A stretch of DNA of 64,000 nucleotides. It comes from Planococcus ruber (GTDB lineage: Bacteria; Bacillota; Bacilli; Bacillales_A; Planococcaceae). Below the pieces are notes generated by a model. It did not search any database and was not told where the DNA came from. It saw only the letters and a list, made by a program, of their open reading frames with translations. Numbering within the stretch: the first letter of the stretch is position 1; every line of letters begins with the position of its first letter. Positions 55,327 through 64,000 of the stretch are shown piece after piece. The DNA lies in assembly GCF_022819085.1 (NCBI RefSeq), contig NZ_JALHAG010000001.1, positions 81,102-145,101 on the forward strand, read 5' to 3'. A program made the position numbers and the translations under genes.

Positions 55327-56898
55327 ATGATGTCAGACCAATTAAAAAATGAAATATTAAATAGAAGAACTTTTGCAATCATCTCCCACCCGGATGCCGG
55401 GAAAACGACGTTAACGGAGAAATTGCTCTTATTCGGCGGCGCGATCCGCGATGCCGGAACAGTAAAAGGAAAGAAGTCCGGTAAATTTGCGACTTCCGAC
55501 TGGATGGAAATCGAGAAGCAGCGCGGAATTTCCGTAACTTCTTCCGTTATGCAATTCGATTATGACGGACACCGTGTCAATATCCTGGATACCCCTGGAC
55601 ACCAAGATTTCAGTGAAGATACTTATCGTACGCTGATGGCGGTGGATAGTGCGGTCATGATTATCGATGTAGCAAAGGGGATCGAAGCACAGACAGTGAA
55701 ATTATTCAAAGTCTGCAAAATGCGCGGCATTCCGATTTTCACATTCATCAATAAAATGGACCGCCAAGGGAAAGAACCCCTTGAATTGATGGAAGAACTG
55801 GAAGAAGTATTGGGCATCCAGTCTTATGCAATGAACTGGCCAATCGGCATGGGGAAAGAATTCCTTGGAATTTACGACCGTTTCAACAAGCGGATCGAGC
55901 CATTTCGTTCACAAGGCAACCGCTTTTTGGCGTTGGATGAAAATGGCCAATTAGCTGAAGAACATGAAATGACGAAAACGTCTTATTACACTCAAGCGAT
56001 GGAAGACATTGAATTGCTGGAAGAAGCCGGCAACGAATTCTCCATCGACCGCGTGAAAAAAGGCGAATTGACGCCAGTGTTTTTCGGGTCTGCTTTAGGG
56101 AATTTCGGCGTCGAAACGTTCCTGGAAACGTATCTTCAATTTGCTCCGCCGCCCCAGGCGCGCGAAACGCAGGAGAAAGAAGAAATCAGCCCTGTTGAAA
56201 TGCCGTTTTCTGGCTTTGTCTTTAAAATCCAGGCCAATATGAATCCGGCTCACCGGGACCGCATTGCCTTTGTCCGCATCGTCTCAGGAAAATTCGAAAG
56301 AGGGATGAATGTTACCCTTGCAAGAACCGGAAAATCATTTAAATTATCCCAAACCACTCAATTCTTAGCGGATGACCGTGAAACGGTCACGGAAGCAGTA
56401 GCAGGAGACATCATCGGCTTGCACGATGTTGGCAACTACCAAATCGGCGATACGATCACGAGCGGCAAGAAGTTCCAGTTCGAAAGCCTGCCGCAGTTCA
56501 CGCCGGAACTGTTTATGAAAGTAACGGCGAAAAACGTCATGAAACAAAAACATTTCCATAAAGGGATTTTGCAATTGGTCCAAGAAGGCGCCATCCAGTA
56601 TTACAAAACGCTTCATCTCGAAGAAGTTATTCTTGGAGCGGTTGGCCAGCTGCAATTTGAAGTGTTCGAACACCGCATGAAAAACGAATACAACGTGGAT
56701 GTCCGCATGGAGCCGGTCGGCAATAAAATTGCCCGTTGGATTGAAAATGAAGAAGATGTAAAAGAATCGATGTCCAGCAGCCGTTCCATGTTAGTGAAAG
56801 ACCGCCATGACAATCTGGTCTTCTTATTTGAAAATGAATTTGCCACCCGTTGGTTCCAGGACAAAAATCCTGAAATCAAATTGTATAGCCTTTTATAA
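55327..56898 (+). CDS. prfC: Peptide chain release factor 3
   Basis: RF3 is a translational GTPase that recycles RF1/RF2 after stop-codon release. The 523-residue protein shows the G1 motif [19 protein letters not shown]3 [15 protein letters not shown], and G4 [12 protein letters not shown], followed by the RF3-specific C-terminal domains. Two ATGs (55327 and 55330) are possible; spacing to AAGGAG slightly favours the second. It is monocistronic between terminators. Confidence 0.95.
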   Translation: MMSDQLKNEILNRRTFAIISHPDAGKTTLTEKLLLFGGAIRDAGTVKGKKSGKFATSDWMEIEKQRGISVTSSVMQFDYDGHRVNILDTPGHQDFSEDTYRTLMAVDSAVMIIDVAKGIEAQTVKLFKVCKMRGIPIFTFINKMDRQGKEPLELMEELEEVLGIQSYAMNWPIGMGKEFLGIYDRFNKRIEPFRSQGNRFLALDENGQLAEEHEMTKTSYYTQAMEDIELLEEAGNEFSIDRVKKGELTPVFFGSALGNFGVETFLETYLQFAPPPQARETQEKEEISPVEMPFSGFVFKIQANMNPAHRDRIAFVRIVSGKFERGMNVTLARTGKSFKLSQTTQFLADDRETVTEAVAGDIIGLHDVGNYQIGDTITSGKKFQFESLPQFTPELFMKVTAKNVMKQKHFHKGILQLVQEGAIQYYKTLHLEEVILGAVGQLQFEVFEHRMKNEYNVDVRMEPVGNKIARWIENEEDVKESMSSSRSMLVKDRHDNLVFLFENEFATRWFQDKNPEIKLYSLL

Positions 56899-56922
56899 AG
56901 CCTGCTGTTGCAGGCTTTTTTC
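56897..56922 (+). terminator. Terminator after prfC
   Basis: AAAGCCTGC pairs with GCAGGCTTT followed by T-rich sequence; the stem begins at the last base of the stop codon. Confidence 0.87.
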
Positions 56923-57017
56923 TTTGAAAATGATCCGAAAAGAAGGCACTTAAATTTGCGGTTCGAAGTGATTTTACATATGATAAAAGAATGAGACTGA
57001 GAGAGGGTTTTGTATAG

Positions 57018-60000
57018 ATGAGACTAAGCGATTTTTCAATTAAGAGACCTGTTTTTACAATTGTCATCATGCTGTTGGTGATTATTCTCGGTGCGGTATC
57101 TTTCTTTAAGATCCCAGTTACCTTAATACCTGAATTAAACCCTCCCATCGGAGTGGTCGTAACAAACTACCCGGGTGCGAGCCCAACTGAAGTCAGCGAA
57201 AAAGTAACAAAGCCGCTAGAAGCGAATTTGTCTACATTACCAGGAATTGAATCCATCCAAAGCTCGTCCCAGGAAGGATCCAACTTTATCTTGCTTGAAT
57301 TTGACTGGTCCACAGATATGGATGATGTCCAGGCAGACATTACGCAGCGAATCGATTTAACACCGATTCCCGATGACTCAAACCCGCCACGGTTTTTGAA
57401 ATTTGACCCGGCTCAATTCCCGATCCTTCAATTATCTTTGCGTGCAACTGAAGCTGATGAAGATGTGCGGATTTTAGCAGAAGAATTGGAAACCGAATTA
57501 TTGCAGACAGATGGAGTCGCCAATGTTAATATTTCGGGTTCATTAATTGAGGAAATCAATGTTGCGTTAAATCCGGAAACTTTGGAAGAAAAAGGGCTGC
57601 AGCAATCGGATATTGTCCAGTTAATCCAAGCAAATAATATTTCTTTGCCTGGTGAACCGATTGAAACGGAAGATGGACGGAATTTAACTACCCGGATAGT
57701 CAGTACTTTGACAAGTGTTGAAGATATCCAGAACCTTGTAGTTACTGTCAATCCGTTAGATGGAGAAAATGTTACCATCGGTGATGTAGCAGAAGTCACA
57801 CTCGGAGAACGGGAAAGAACTTCAGAAACACGGGCAAATGAAGCACCTGCTGTCCTATTATCAGCACTTCAGGAATCCGGCGCGAATACAGCGGATGTTT
57901 CCAATGCGTTTCAAGAAAGATTGGATGAACTTCTTAAAGAAGAAAGGTTTACCGGAGTAGAAGCGGATATCTTATTTGACCAAGGCGATTATGTCCAATT
58001 GGCAGTTGGCAATATAGGGCAAACGTTAATATTTGGCGGTATTTTTGCCATGCTTGTGTTGTTCTTATTCCTCCGTGGGATCAAGAGCCCGATCATTATC
58101 GGAGTAGCGATTCCTTATTCCGTAATTGTGACGTTTGTATTAATGTATTTCTCAGATTTTGCTTTGAATATCATGACGCTTGGAGCGCTGGCACTCGGCA
58201 TCGGGATGCTCGTCGATAATGCGATTGTCGTTATCGAAAATATTGAGCGCCATTTGGCCATGGGCAAAACTTCACGGCAAGCTGCTTCTGACGGTGCCAA
58301 AGAAGTTTCAACAGCTATCATTGCCTCGACTTTAACGACCATTGCCGTATTTGTACCAGTCATCTTTATTACGGGCTTGATCGGCGAAATCTTCACCGAA
58401 TTTGCCTTGACGATTTCATTCAGTCTTTTTGCCAGTTTAGCTGTCGCTTTGACCGTAATCCCTATGCTTGCTTCCCGCATGTTAAGCAAGCCAAAAGGGA
58501 ACATCGAGGCCAGAAAACGGCGTTCGAAGGGATTGAAAAAATTTGAACGGTCCGTTAAATGGGCTCTGGCGCATCGATTAGCCGTAATTTTAGCTGCATT
58601 GGTGCTTCTAGGCATTGGAACTTTGGGGATCCTGCAAGTAGGTACAGAATTCCTTCCAGCTACCGATGAAGGATTTGTCAGTGTGTCCGTTGAGCTGGAA
58701 AATGGAGCCTCCCGGTCAGCCACAGATGAAGTTGTCAATCAGATAGAAGAGGAACTGAAAAAAGAAAAAGATATAGATGTTTTTGTGAGCCTGATCGGAA
58801 CCACTCAACAAGGGCAATCGCAGGGAACCTCGGCAACGAATACGGCAGAAATTTATGTAAAAATGATTCCTTTGGATGAGCGGGATCGTTCGGTATTTGA
58901 ATTCGTTGACGAAGTCCAGCCGCGGGTTCTTGATACAATAGGGGAACAAGCTGAAGTCAGCTTTAATTTGCAGACAGCTGCCGGTTCCACCCCGAATAGT
59001 TTAACTTTTACAGTTACTGATACAGATAAAGCCAGATTAGACGAAGCCATCAGCCGCCTGAGCGAAGAGATTCGCACACTTTCGGATGTCACGGAACTGA
59101 CAAGCGATCGGGAAGAAACGATTGATGAACTTCAAATGGTGATCAATAAAGAAGCAGCAACAGAATACGGGCTTGCGCCTGTCCAAATTGCACAAACAGT
59201 CAATAATACGACACGAGGGGTGCAAGCTTCTCAAATACTTGCCGAAAACGATGAAGTATATAGTGTATTCGTGAAGTTTGATGAAGAATACAAAAATAGT
59301 GTTGATAAATTGCGCACGCTTAAATTGCGTACACCGGCTGGGCAATTCGTTGAATTGCAGGAACTTGCTGATATCAGCATCGAACAAGGTCCGGTAAGCA
59401 TTCAGCGTGTGGACCAAGCTGAAAGTGTTTCGATTACCTTGCAATATAAGTCGGACATTAGCTTAGGTGATATGTCTGATAAGGTGGATAAAGTGATAGA
59501 AGAATTAGATCTCGATGAAAATACGGTCATCACCTTTGGCGGTGACCGGGAATTGTTCGAGAATGCGATAAACGATATGCTATTGGCTGTCATTCTGGCA
59601 GTCGTCCTGGTTTATATTGTCATGGCGGCCCAGTTCGAGTCTTTCAAATATCCGCTCGTGATTATGTTCACCGTTCCGTTGATGTTTATTGGGGTGGCCA
59701 TCGCACTTTTCGTTACACAAACTCCAGTCAGCATTACTGCGGTAATCGGATTGCTAGTGCTGGTCGGAATTGTTGTCAATAACGGAATCGTTTTGGTCGA
59801 TTATATCAATCAGCGAAAAGCTTCTGGACTGGAATCGTATGAAGCCATTATCGTTTCAGTAAAAGACCGTCTCCGTCCGATATTGATGACAGCCCTCACC
59901 ACGATTTTAGGTTTGGTTCCGCTTGCGATCGGCATCGGAGAAGGCACAGAAATCAATCAGCCGATGGCGATTACCGTTATCGGAGGAATGGTCAGTTCCA

Positions 60001-60083
60001 CTTTCCTTTCGCTCTACATCGTGCCGATTGTCTACAGCTTATTCGACCGCAATACCAGAAAGATGAATAAAAAGCAGGGATAA
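57018..60083 (+). CDS. RND-family efflux transporter (SwrC/AcrB-like)
   Basis: A 1021-residue inner-membrane pump with 12 helices and two large extracytoplasmic loops. It shows FSIKRPVFTIVIMLLVII at the start, GIGMLVDNAIVVIENIERHL in helix 4 with the Asp residues of the proton relay, and VGIVVNNGIVLVDYINQ in the second half. In B. subtilis the relative SwrC (YerP) exports surfactin and supports swarming. No membrane-fusion or outer-membrane partner is next to it, as expected for a Gram-positive. The TAA stop lies in the loop of its own terminator. Confidence 0.93.
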   Translation: MRLSDFSIKRPVFTIVIMLLVIILGAVSFFKIPVTLIPELNPPIGVVVTNYPGASPTEVSEKVTKPLEANLSTLPGIESIQSSSQEGSNFILLEFDWSTDMDDVQADITQRIDLTPIPDDSNPPRFLKFDPAQFPILQLSLRATEADEDVRILAEELETELLQTDGVANVNISGSLIEEINVALNPETLEEKGLQQSDIVQLIQANNISLPGEPIETEDGRNLTTRIVSTLTSVEDIQNLVVTVNPLDGENVTIGDVAEVTLGERERTSETRANEAPAVLLSALQESGANTADVSNAFQERLDELLKEERFTGVEADILFDQGDYVQLAVGNIGQTLIFGGIFAMLVLFLFLRGIKSPIIIGVAIPYSVIVTFVLMYFSDFALNIMTLGALALGIGMLVDNAIVVIENIERHLAMGKTSRQAASDGAKEVSTAIIASTLTTIAVFVPVIFITGLIGEIFTEFALTISFSLFASLAVALTVIPMLASRMLSKPKGNIEARKRRSKGLKKFERSVKWALAHRLAVILAALVLLGIGTLGILQVGTEFLPATDEGFVSVSVELENGASRSATDEVVNQIEEELKKEKDIDVFVSLIGTTQQGQSQGTSATNTAEIYVKMIPLDERDRSVFEFVDEVQPRVLDTIGEQAEVSFNLQTAAGSTPNSLTFTVTDTDKARLDEAISRLSEEIRTLSDVTELTSDREETIDELQMVINKEAATEYGLAPVQIAQTVNNTTRGVQASQILAENDEVYSVFVKFDEEYKNSVDKLRTLKLRTPAGQFVELQELADISIEQGPVSIQRVDQAESVSITLQYKSDISLGDMSDKVDKVIEELDLDENTVITFGGDRELFENAINDMLLAVILAVVLVYIVMAAQFESFKYPLVIMFTVPLMFIGVAIALFVTQTPVSITAVIGLLVLVGIVVNNGIVLVDYINQRKASGLESYEAIIVSVKDRLRPILMTALTTILGLVPLAIGIGEGTEINQPMAITVIGGMVSSTFLSLYIVPIVYSLFDRNTRKMNKKQG

Positions 60084-60100
60084 CTCCCTGCTTTTTATTT
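60069..60100 (+). terminator. Terminator overlapping the RND gene end
   Basis: AAAAAGCAGGGA (60069-60080) pairs with TCCCTGCTTTTT (60085-60096); the stop codon TAA (60081-60083) lies in the loop. Confidence 0.9.
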
Positions 60101-60187
60101 TTTGCATTTTTATTTGGAATATTTAGTATAATAGATGAAAAGCAACTTCAAATGATTCGCATGTTTGGGGTGAGGGGAGTTGGGTTC

Positions 60188-61267
60188 ATGGAAGAGATCG
60201 TTTTCACAGGTTTTCCTGGATTTATTGCAAGCCAATTAATCCGCACGGTCCTCAAAAAAGAAACGAGTGCAGCAGCCATCGTTTTGCCGACAGAAATGGA
60301 GAAAGCCAAAAAGGAGGCGATTGAAATTCAGCGCCTGACCCGCTGCGAGCCCATCCGGTTGATGGAAGGGGACATTACAAAAGAAGGACTGGGGTTGAAC
60401 GATGCAGATGCGGCCTTTTTAAAAGAAAAAGAAGTGGTATTCTGGCATCTTGCAGCGATTTATGACCTCGCTGTTCCCCGTGAAATCGCATGGAAAGTAA
60501 ATGTGGAAGGGACGAAAAATGTAAATCGGTTTGTTTCGGAACTGCCTCGGCTAAAGCGCTATATCTATTTCAGCACGGCATTTGTGGCAGGTGACAGAGA
60601 AGGAACTTTGTATGAAAACGAATTGATCCGGCCAAAAAATTTCAAGAACTTCTATGAAGAGACGAAATTTGAAGCGGAGCTTTTAGTTGAAGCCATGAAA
60701 GAAATTTACCCTGTGACCATCATCCGGCCGGGAATTGTCCGAGGGAATTCCGAAACCGGCGAAACCATCAAATTCGATGGCCCTTATTTCTTTTTGAATA
60801 TGATTGACCGGCTTCGAAAACTGCCCATTATCCCTTATATCGGAAGGTCTACTGCTTTTATCAATGTCGTTCCGGTCGATTACATATTGAAAGCCTCGGT
60901 CTATTTGAGTAATCACAAGGAAGCAGAAGGAAAGACCGTCCATTTGACGGATCCAAGTCCGCATCCGGTTGAAGAAGTCTACAGAAAAATGGTTCAAGAA
61001 ATAACCGGGAAGACGCCTAAACTTCGCCTGCCGCATGCAGTGGCAGCCTTGTCTTTGAAAAGTGTTTCTTTGCAGCGTTTTTTAGGAGTGGAAGCAGAAA
61101 CGTTGGATTATTTAACCTGGAACGCCCATTTTGATACCGCTACTGCCAAGCGGCTCCTCGAAGGATCCGATATCGTTTGCGCTGATTTTTTGGAAACGAT
61201 ACCGGCCATGGTCCGATTTTACGAACTTCATAAATTTAACAAAAATTTTCATGTGACGATAGGTTAG
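60188..61267 (+). CDS. NAD-binding (male-sterility type) SDR-like reductase
   Basis: A 359-residue extended short-chain dehydrogenase of the NAD_binding_4 type. The Rossmann motif is FTGFPGFIASQL (residues 6-17), the middle block FWHLAAIYDLAVPREIAWKVN, and the active-site pair is in NFYEETKFEAE (Tyr-x3-Lys). Related domains reduce acyl thioesters or act on lipid-linked sugars; the substrate is unknown. ATG 60188 follows GAGGGGAG. It stands alone, with a -10 TATAAT at 60127-60132. Confidence 0.85.
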   Translation: MEEIVFTGFPGFIASQLIRTVLKKETSAAAIVLPTEMEKAKKEAIEIQRLTRCEPIRLMEGDITKEGLGLNDADAAFLKEKEVVFWHLAAIYDLAVPREIAWKVNVEGTKNVNRFVSELPRLKRYIYFSTAFVAGDREGTLYENELIRPKNFKNFYEETKFEAELLVEAMKEIYPVTIIRPGIVRGNSETGETIKFDGPYFFLNMIDRLRKLPIIPYIGRSTAFINVVPVDYILKASVYLSNHKEAEGKTVHLTDPSPHPVEEVYRKMVQEITGKTPKLRLPHAVAALSLKSVSLQRFLGVEAETLDYLTWNAHFDTATAKRLLEGSDIVCADFLETIPAMVRFYELHKFNKNFHVTIG

Positions 61268-61270
61268 AAG

Positions 61271-61298
61271 TTTACTTCATCCTAAAAGGTGCTATAAT
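61271..61298 (+). promoter_or_regulatory. Promoter of the Mn riboswitch transcript
   Basis: TTTACT (61271-61276), a 16-base spacer and TATAAT (61293-61298) lie just before the riboswitch. Confidence 0.6.
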
Positions 61299-61324
61299 GA
61301 TAGTACAACTCAATACACTTTGGC

Positions 61325-61458
61325 TTTCAGTCAAGGGGGAGTAGCTTTAGGGAAACCTATTTCATAATCGTCAATACATGGTTAGTAACCATCGGTTATG
61401 ATAGCGATTTTAATTGCTTAGCGAGACCTTTGCCTTTTATTAGGCAGGGGTCTTTTTT
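61325..61458 (+). promoter_or_regulatory. yybP-ykoY manganese riboswitch
   Basis: The 5' block TCAAGGGGGAGTAGC and the 3' block GCTTAGCGAGACCTTTGCC are the conserved strands of the yybP-ykoY aptamer. They are separated by variable arms, including TAACCATCGGTTA. The aptamer 3' strand continues into a terminator stem (GACCTTTGCC with GGCAGGGGTC, then TTTTTT). Mn2+ binding prevents the terminator, turning the gene on. The downstream TerC gene is a standard target. Confidence 0.93.
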
Positions 61459-61486
61459 GCTGGCAAAAATTAGGAGGAGAAAGAGA

Positions 61487-62269
61487 ATGGAAGCAATATT
61501 ATTGGAGTATGCCTGGGTCCTGCTGGTTTTAGTGGGTCTTGAAGGGCTGCTTGCTGCGGATAACGCAGTCGTAATGGCGGTAATGGTAAAACATTTGCCA
61601 AAAGATCAACAGAAAAAAGCTTTATTTTACGGTTTAGTGGGAGCTTTCGTCTTCCGCTTTGCAGCACTATTCATGATTACATTGCTTGTGAATATTTGGC
61701 AAATTCAAGCCATCGGAGCAGCTTATCTCTTGTTCATCTCGATCAAAAGTATTTACGAACAGCGTAAAGGCGAAGATGATCATATTCTTGATGACAATGG
61801 CGATAAAGTGGAGAAAAAAGGTTCTAGTTTCTGGATGACGGTTTTAAAAGTAGAGCTGGCGGATATTGCGTTTGCAATTGATTCTATGCTAGCAGCCGTT
61901 GCCCTAGCCGTTACGTTGCCGCATTTGGACCTTTTTGGACTCGAAGATATCGGAGGCATTAACTCCGGTCAATTCGTCGTAATGCTGATGGGTGGTTTAA
62001 TCGGTGTAATCATTATGCGATTTGCAGCTCATAAATTTGTCCAGCTTCTTGAAAAATACCCACAGCTCGAAACCGGTGCATTTGTCATCGTAGGATGGGT
62101 AGGGGTAAAACTTTTAGTCATGACTTTGGCGCACGAAAAAGTTGGCATTTTGCCGCATGATTTCCCGCACTCCACTCCATGGACACTTGTCTTCTGGACA
62201 GTACTGATTGGTATTGTTGTAGTAAGTGCCATTTTAGGGGTCCGCAAAAACAAACAAGAAAATGCTTAA
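61487..62269 (+). CDS. TerC-family membrane protein (YkoY-like)
   Basis: A 260-residue integral membrane protein with about seven helices. The TerC signatures are VLVGLEGLLAADNAVVMAVMV near residue 14 and KVELADIAFAIDSMLAAVAL near 127, each with Asp/Glu residues inside the membrane, fit for metal transport. TerC proteins export Mn2+ and help metallate secreted enzymes. The charged loop between (GEDDHILDDNGDKVEKK) is cytoplasmic or exposed. ATG 61487 follows TAGGAGGAG. Mn riboswitch control supports a Mn2+ role. Confidence 0.93.
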   Translation: MEAILLEYAWVLLVLVGLEGLLAADNAVVMAVMVKHLPKDQQKKALFYGLVGAFVFRFAALFMITLLVNIWQIQAIGAAYLLFISIKSIYEQRKGEDDHILDDNGDKVEKKGSSFWMTVLKVELADIAFAIDSMLAAVALAVTLPHLDLFGLEDIGGINSGQFVVMLMGGLIGVIIMRFAAHKFVQLLEKYPQLETGAFVIVGWVGVKLLVMTLAHEKVGILPHDFPHSTPWTLVFWTVLIGIVVVSAILGVRKNKQENA

Positions 62270-62271
62270 TC

Positions 62272-62297
62272 GAAAGCTTCCTTCGGGAGGCTTTTTC
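62272..62297 (+). terminator. Terminator after terC
   Basis: AAAGCTTCC pairs with GGAGGCTTT around a TTCG tetraloop, followed by T. Confidence 0.85.
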
Positions 62298-62442
62298 TTA
62301 TGGAAAATTATTCTTAAGATGCGGACATAAAGACGTAAAATTCTCCGAATATATATAAGGAACTGGCTACCTCTTCCTTTTCATTTCGATATGCTGCCGT
62401 TACAATCAAGAGTAGCAAAGAAATGAAAAGAGGTGAATGGTC

Positions 62443-63192
62443 ATGCTATTGTCTGCAATTACAGGGTTATTTGGTCGAGACAGCAAATTTTCTGCTGAAG
62501 AATTAGCACTGCTCGCCAAGAGCGGGGATGAAGAAGCGTTAACGGAATTGCTCCAATCCTACGCCCCTTTTGTCAAAAAAACTGCAGCACAAGTATGCAA
62601 ACGATTCATCGATCATCACGATGACGAATGGAGCATTGCATTGTCAGCGTTTCATGAAGCGGTCAAAGGATATGAAAAAGAGAAAAATGCTTCCTTCCTC
62701 ACATTTGCCCATTTGATCATTCGCCGAAGAATGATCGATTTTATTCGAAAAGAAAGCACCCGTTCTGAATTCACACATGACTTTCAAGCGCCGACAGATG
62801 AGGATGAGCCAAACCACTGGATCGAAGCGACTTCAGCTATTCAGCATTACGATGCAAAAAAGGAAGCTGAGATCCGCAGAGAAGAAATTGGCTTATATGA
62901 GAAGATGCTTGCTATATACAAACTAGATTTTCAACAATTGGCTAAAATATCGCCAGCTCACGAAGATGCCAGAAAAACAGCTGTGCAAATTGCCCAGATG
63001 ATTACTGAGACAGAAGAGTATTTTGGCTATTTGCAAGAAAAAAAGAAGTTGCCGATCAAAGAAATCGAACAGCATGTCAAAGTTTCGCGTAAAACGCTTG
63101 AGCGGAATCGGAAGTACATCATTGCCCTAGCCATCCTGCTGAAAAGCGATTTGTATTACTTAAAAGATTATTTAAAGGAGCGGTTGCTTTAA
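62443..63192 (+). CDS. sigI: RNA polymerase sigma factor SigI
   Basis: A 249-residue alternative sigma factor of the SigI group, known for heat stress in B. subtilis and cell-wall or cellulose sensing in clostridia. Region 2 is seen as DDEWSIALSAFHEAVKGYEKEKNASFLTFAHLIIRRRMIDFIRK, with the C-terminal SigI domain KKLPIKEIEQHVKVSRKTLERNRKYIIALAILL. ATG 62443 fits AAGAGGTGA; ATG 62437 is too close to it. The stop overlaps the rsgI start by one base. No reliable SigI-type promoter was found. Confidence 0.93.
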   Translation: MLLSAITGLFGRDSKFSAEELALLAKSGDEEALTELLQSYAPFVKKTAAQVCKRFIDHHDDEWSIALSAFHEAVKGYEKEKNASFLTFAHLIIRRRMIDFIRKESTRSEFTHDFQAPTDEDEPNHWIEATSAIQHYDAKKEAEIRREEIGLYEKMLAIYKLDFQQLAKISPAHEDARKTAVQIAQMITETEEYFGYLQEKKKLPIKEIEQHVKVSRKTLERNRKYIIALAILLKSDLYYLKDYLKERLL

Positions 63193-64000
63193 TGCAAATG
63201 CAAAAAGGAATTTGTCTGGAATTGAATAATGACCGCTCCGTGTTCATCCTGAAGGACGGCAGATTTGTAGAAGGGCGCCCGGCAGATGGAGCGGCTGTCG
63301 GAGAAGAAGTGTATTTCTTTCCGAAAGTTAAAAGAACCAAAAGCCGCCTGAAGTCCATTGCGGCTCCTGTTGTATTGGCAGCTGCAATCCTTATGTTAGT
63401 TTTATCGGCGTTGCTTCCATCTCAAGAAGCCTATGCGTATGTACAGATCGAAGTGAACCCAAGTATTGAAATAGGGACAGACGAAAATCTCCGAGTTGTG
63501 TCTTTAAGGGAATTGAATAAAGACGGAATGGAAGTCGTTTCAAAGATAAAGGATTGGGAGAATCTCTCGCTGGATGAAGTGCTGGAAAAAGCCATCCGTT
63601 TGTCATTGCGGGAATCGACCGAAGAAGTGACCATTACGACGGTAGTGACGAGCGATGAAAAGGAGCATTCGGAAGGCCTTGAAGCGGCAGTAATGGCTGT
63701 TTCAGCCAAAGTGGCAAAAGAAAAATTAGAAGTCCATTTAAAAGAAGCAAGTCCAGCCCAATGGAGAAAAGCGGTTAAGGACAATGTGCCGGTAGGCCAA
63801 AAAGTAGAAGATTTTAAAGTTTTCAAGGAATCTTCAAAAGCGAAAGAAATTCCGGCGGACAAGAAGCCCGCTGTAAAGGAGAAGAGCGAGCAGAAAGACA
63901 GCCGGAAAGATCCCGTGAAAGCAGCTCCTCAGTCCCCTGTGCAGCCTAAAGAATCACCGGCGCCAGAGCAAGAGAAAAAGCAAGCACCACCGGGACAGGA
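63192..64000 (+). CDS. rsgI: Anti-sigma factor RsgI-like, cut by the window end
   Basis: An open frame from ATG 63192 (TAATG overlap with sigI) runs off the window after about 269 codons. The first about 50 residues form the cytoplasmic RsgI N domain that binds SigI (GICLELNNDRSVFILKDGRF). One helix follows at about 56-76 (APVVLAAAILMLVLSALL), then an extracellular domain AYAYVQIEVNPSIEIGTDENLRVVSL, the conserved periplasmic segment that is cleaved in signalling. Beyond residue 200 it is Pro/Lys/Glu-rich (PVKAAPQSPVQPKESP). The sensor end is not visible. Confidence 0.9.
   Translation, partial: MQMQKGICLELNNDRSVFILKDGRFVEGRPADGAAVGEEVYFFPKVKRTKSRLKSIAAPVVLAAAILMLVLSALLPSQEAYAYVQIEVNPSIEIGTDENLRVVSLRELNKDGMEVVSKIKDWENLSLDEVLEKAIRLSLRESTEEVTITTVVTSDEKEHSEGLEAAVMAVSAKVAKEKLEVHLKEASPAQWRKAVKDNVPVGQKVEDFKVFKESSKAKEIPADKKPAVKEKSEQKDSRKDPVKAAPQSPVQPKESPAPEQEKKQAPPGQ

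Overview
The window reads as a low-to-medium GC Firmicute chromosome of order Bacillales, most likely family Planococcaceae (Planococcus-like). The main evidence is gene order. From fabH onward it follows the Bacillus subtilis block fabH-fabF-app-trpS-opp-spx-mecA-coiA-pepF-yjbH-yjbI-yjbK-yjbL-yjbM-nadK-yjbO-prpE-fabI-yjcF-yjcG-yjcH, while a murE-prfC pair outside the division cluster resembles Staphylococcus. Almost everything is core chromosome. I see no prophage, insertion sequence, CRISPR array or island.

Layout. 1-3.7 kb: an esterase, an Fe-S assembly factor and a CtsR-controlled ClpB that lacks its N-terminal domain. 3.8-6.1 kb: fabH-fabF behind a FapR operator. 6.2-21.9 kb: two complete oligopeptide ABC importers (appDFABC and oppABCDF), an orphan OppA paralog between them, and trpS with a tryptophan T-box. 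21.9-33.7 kb: a secreted DUF4015 protein, then the stress and competence block: spx with a stacked control region, mecA, coiA, pepF, the small RNA RoxS/RsaE, spxH and a truncated haemoglobin, a CYTH protein, relQ, NAD kinase, a pseudouridine synthase and prpE. 33.8-38.6 kb: mgtE, FapR-controlled fabI, yjcFGH-like genes and a PgpA-like protein. 38.7-42.5 kb: a TAXI-type TRAP transporter and a tRNA-Val. 42.5-47.5 kb: an RNA-ligase-like protein, a lipoprotein nuclease, a DNA glycosylase, a 48-residue protein with a SigB-type promoter, an oxidoreductase and an aldehyde dehydrogenase. 47.5-52.6 kb: a two-component system with two PepSY proteins, and an orphan PAS histidine kinase. 52.7-64 kb: an M42 peptidase, murE, prfC, an RND pump, an NAD-binding reductase, a Mn riboswitch with a TerC protein, and sigI-rsgI, cut by the window end.

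How it works together. Oligopeptides are imported by App and Opp and cut by PepF and the M42 peptidase; a CodY-type box precedes oppA. Fatty-acid elongation genes lie at two loci, each with a FapR site. Spx, its adaptor SpxH, MecA, ClpB and RelQ form a dense stress-control neighbourhood, and RoxS sits between pepF and spxH with ResD-like and Rex-like sites.

The items most worth a second look are the SigB-type 48-residue protein unit (44.8-45.1 kb), the four TCTCA repeats at exact 11-base steps before the second PepSY gene (50.3 kb), the layered spx promoter region (23.25-23.53 kb), RoxS (28.0-28.2 kb), the N-domain-less ClpB, an SpxH without its CXXC motif, and coiA, which seems to lack a normal start codon. 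All functions are inferred from reading the sequence; no database search was run.
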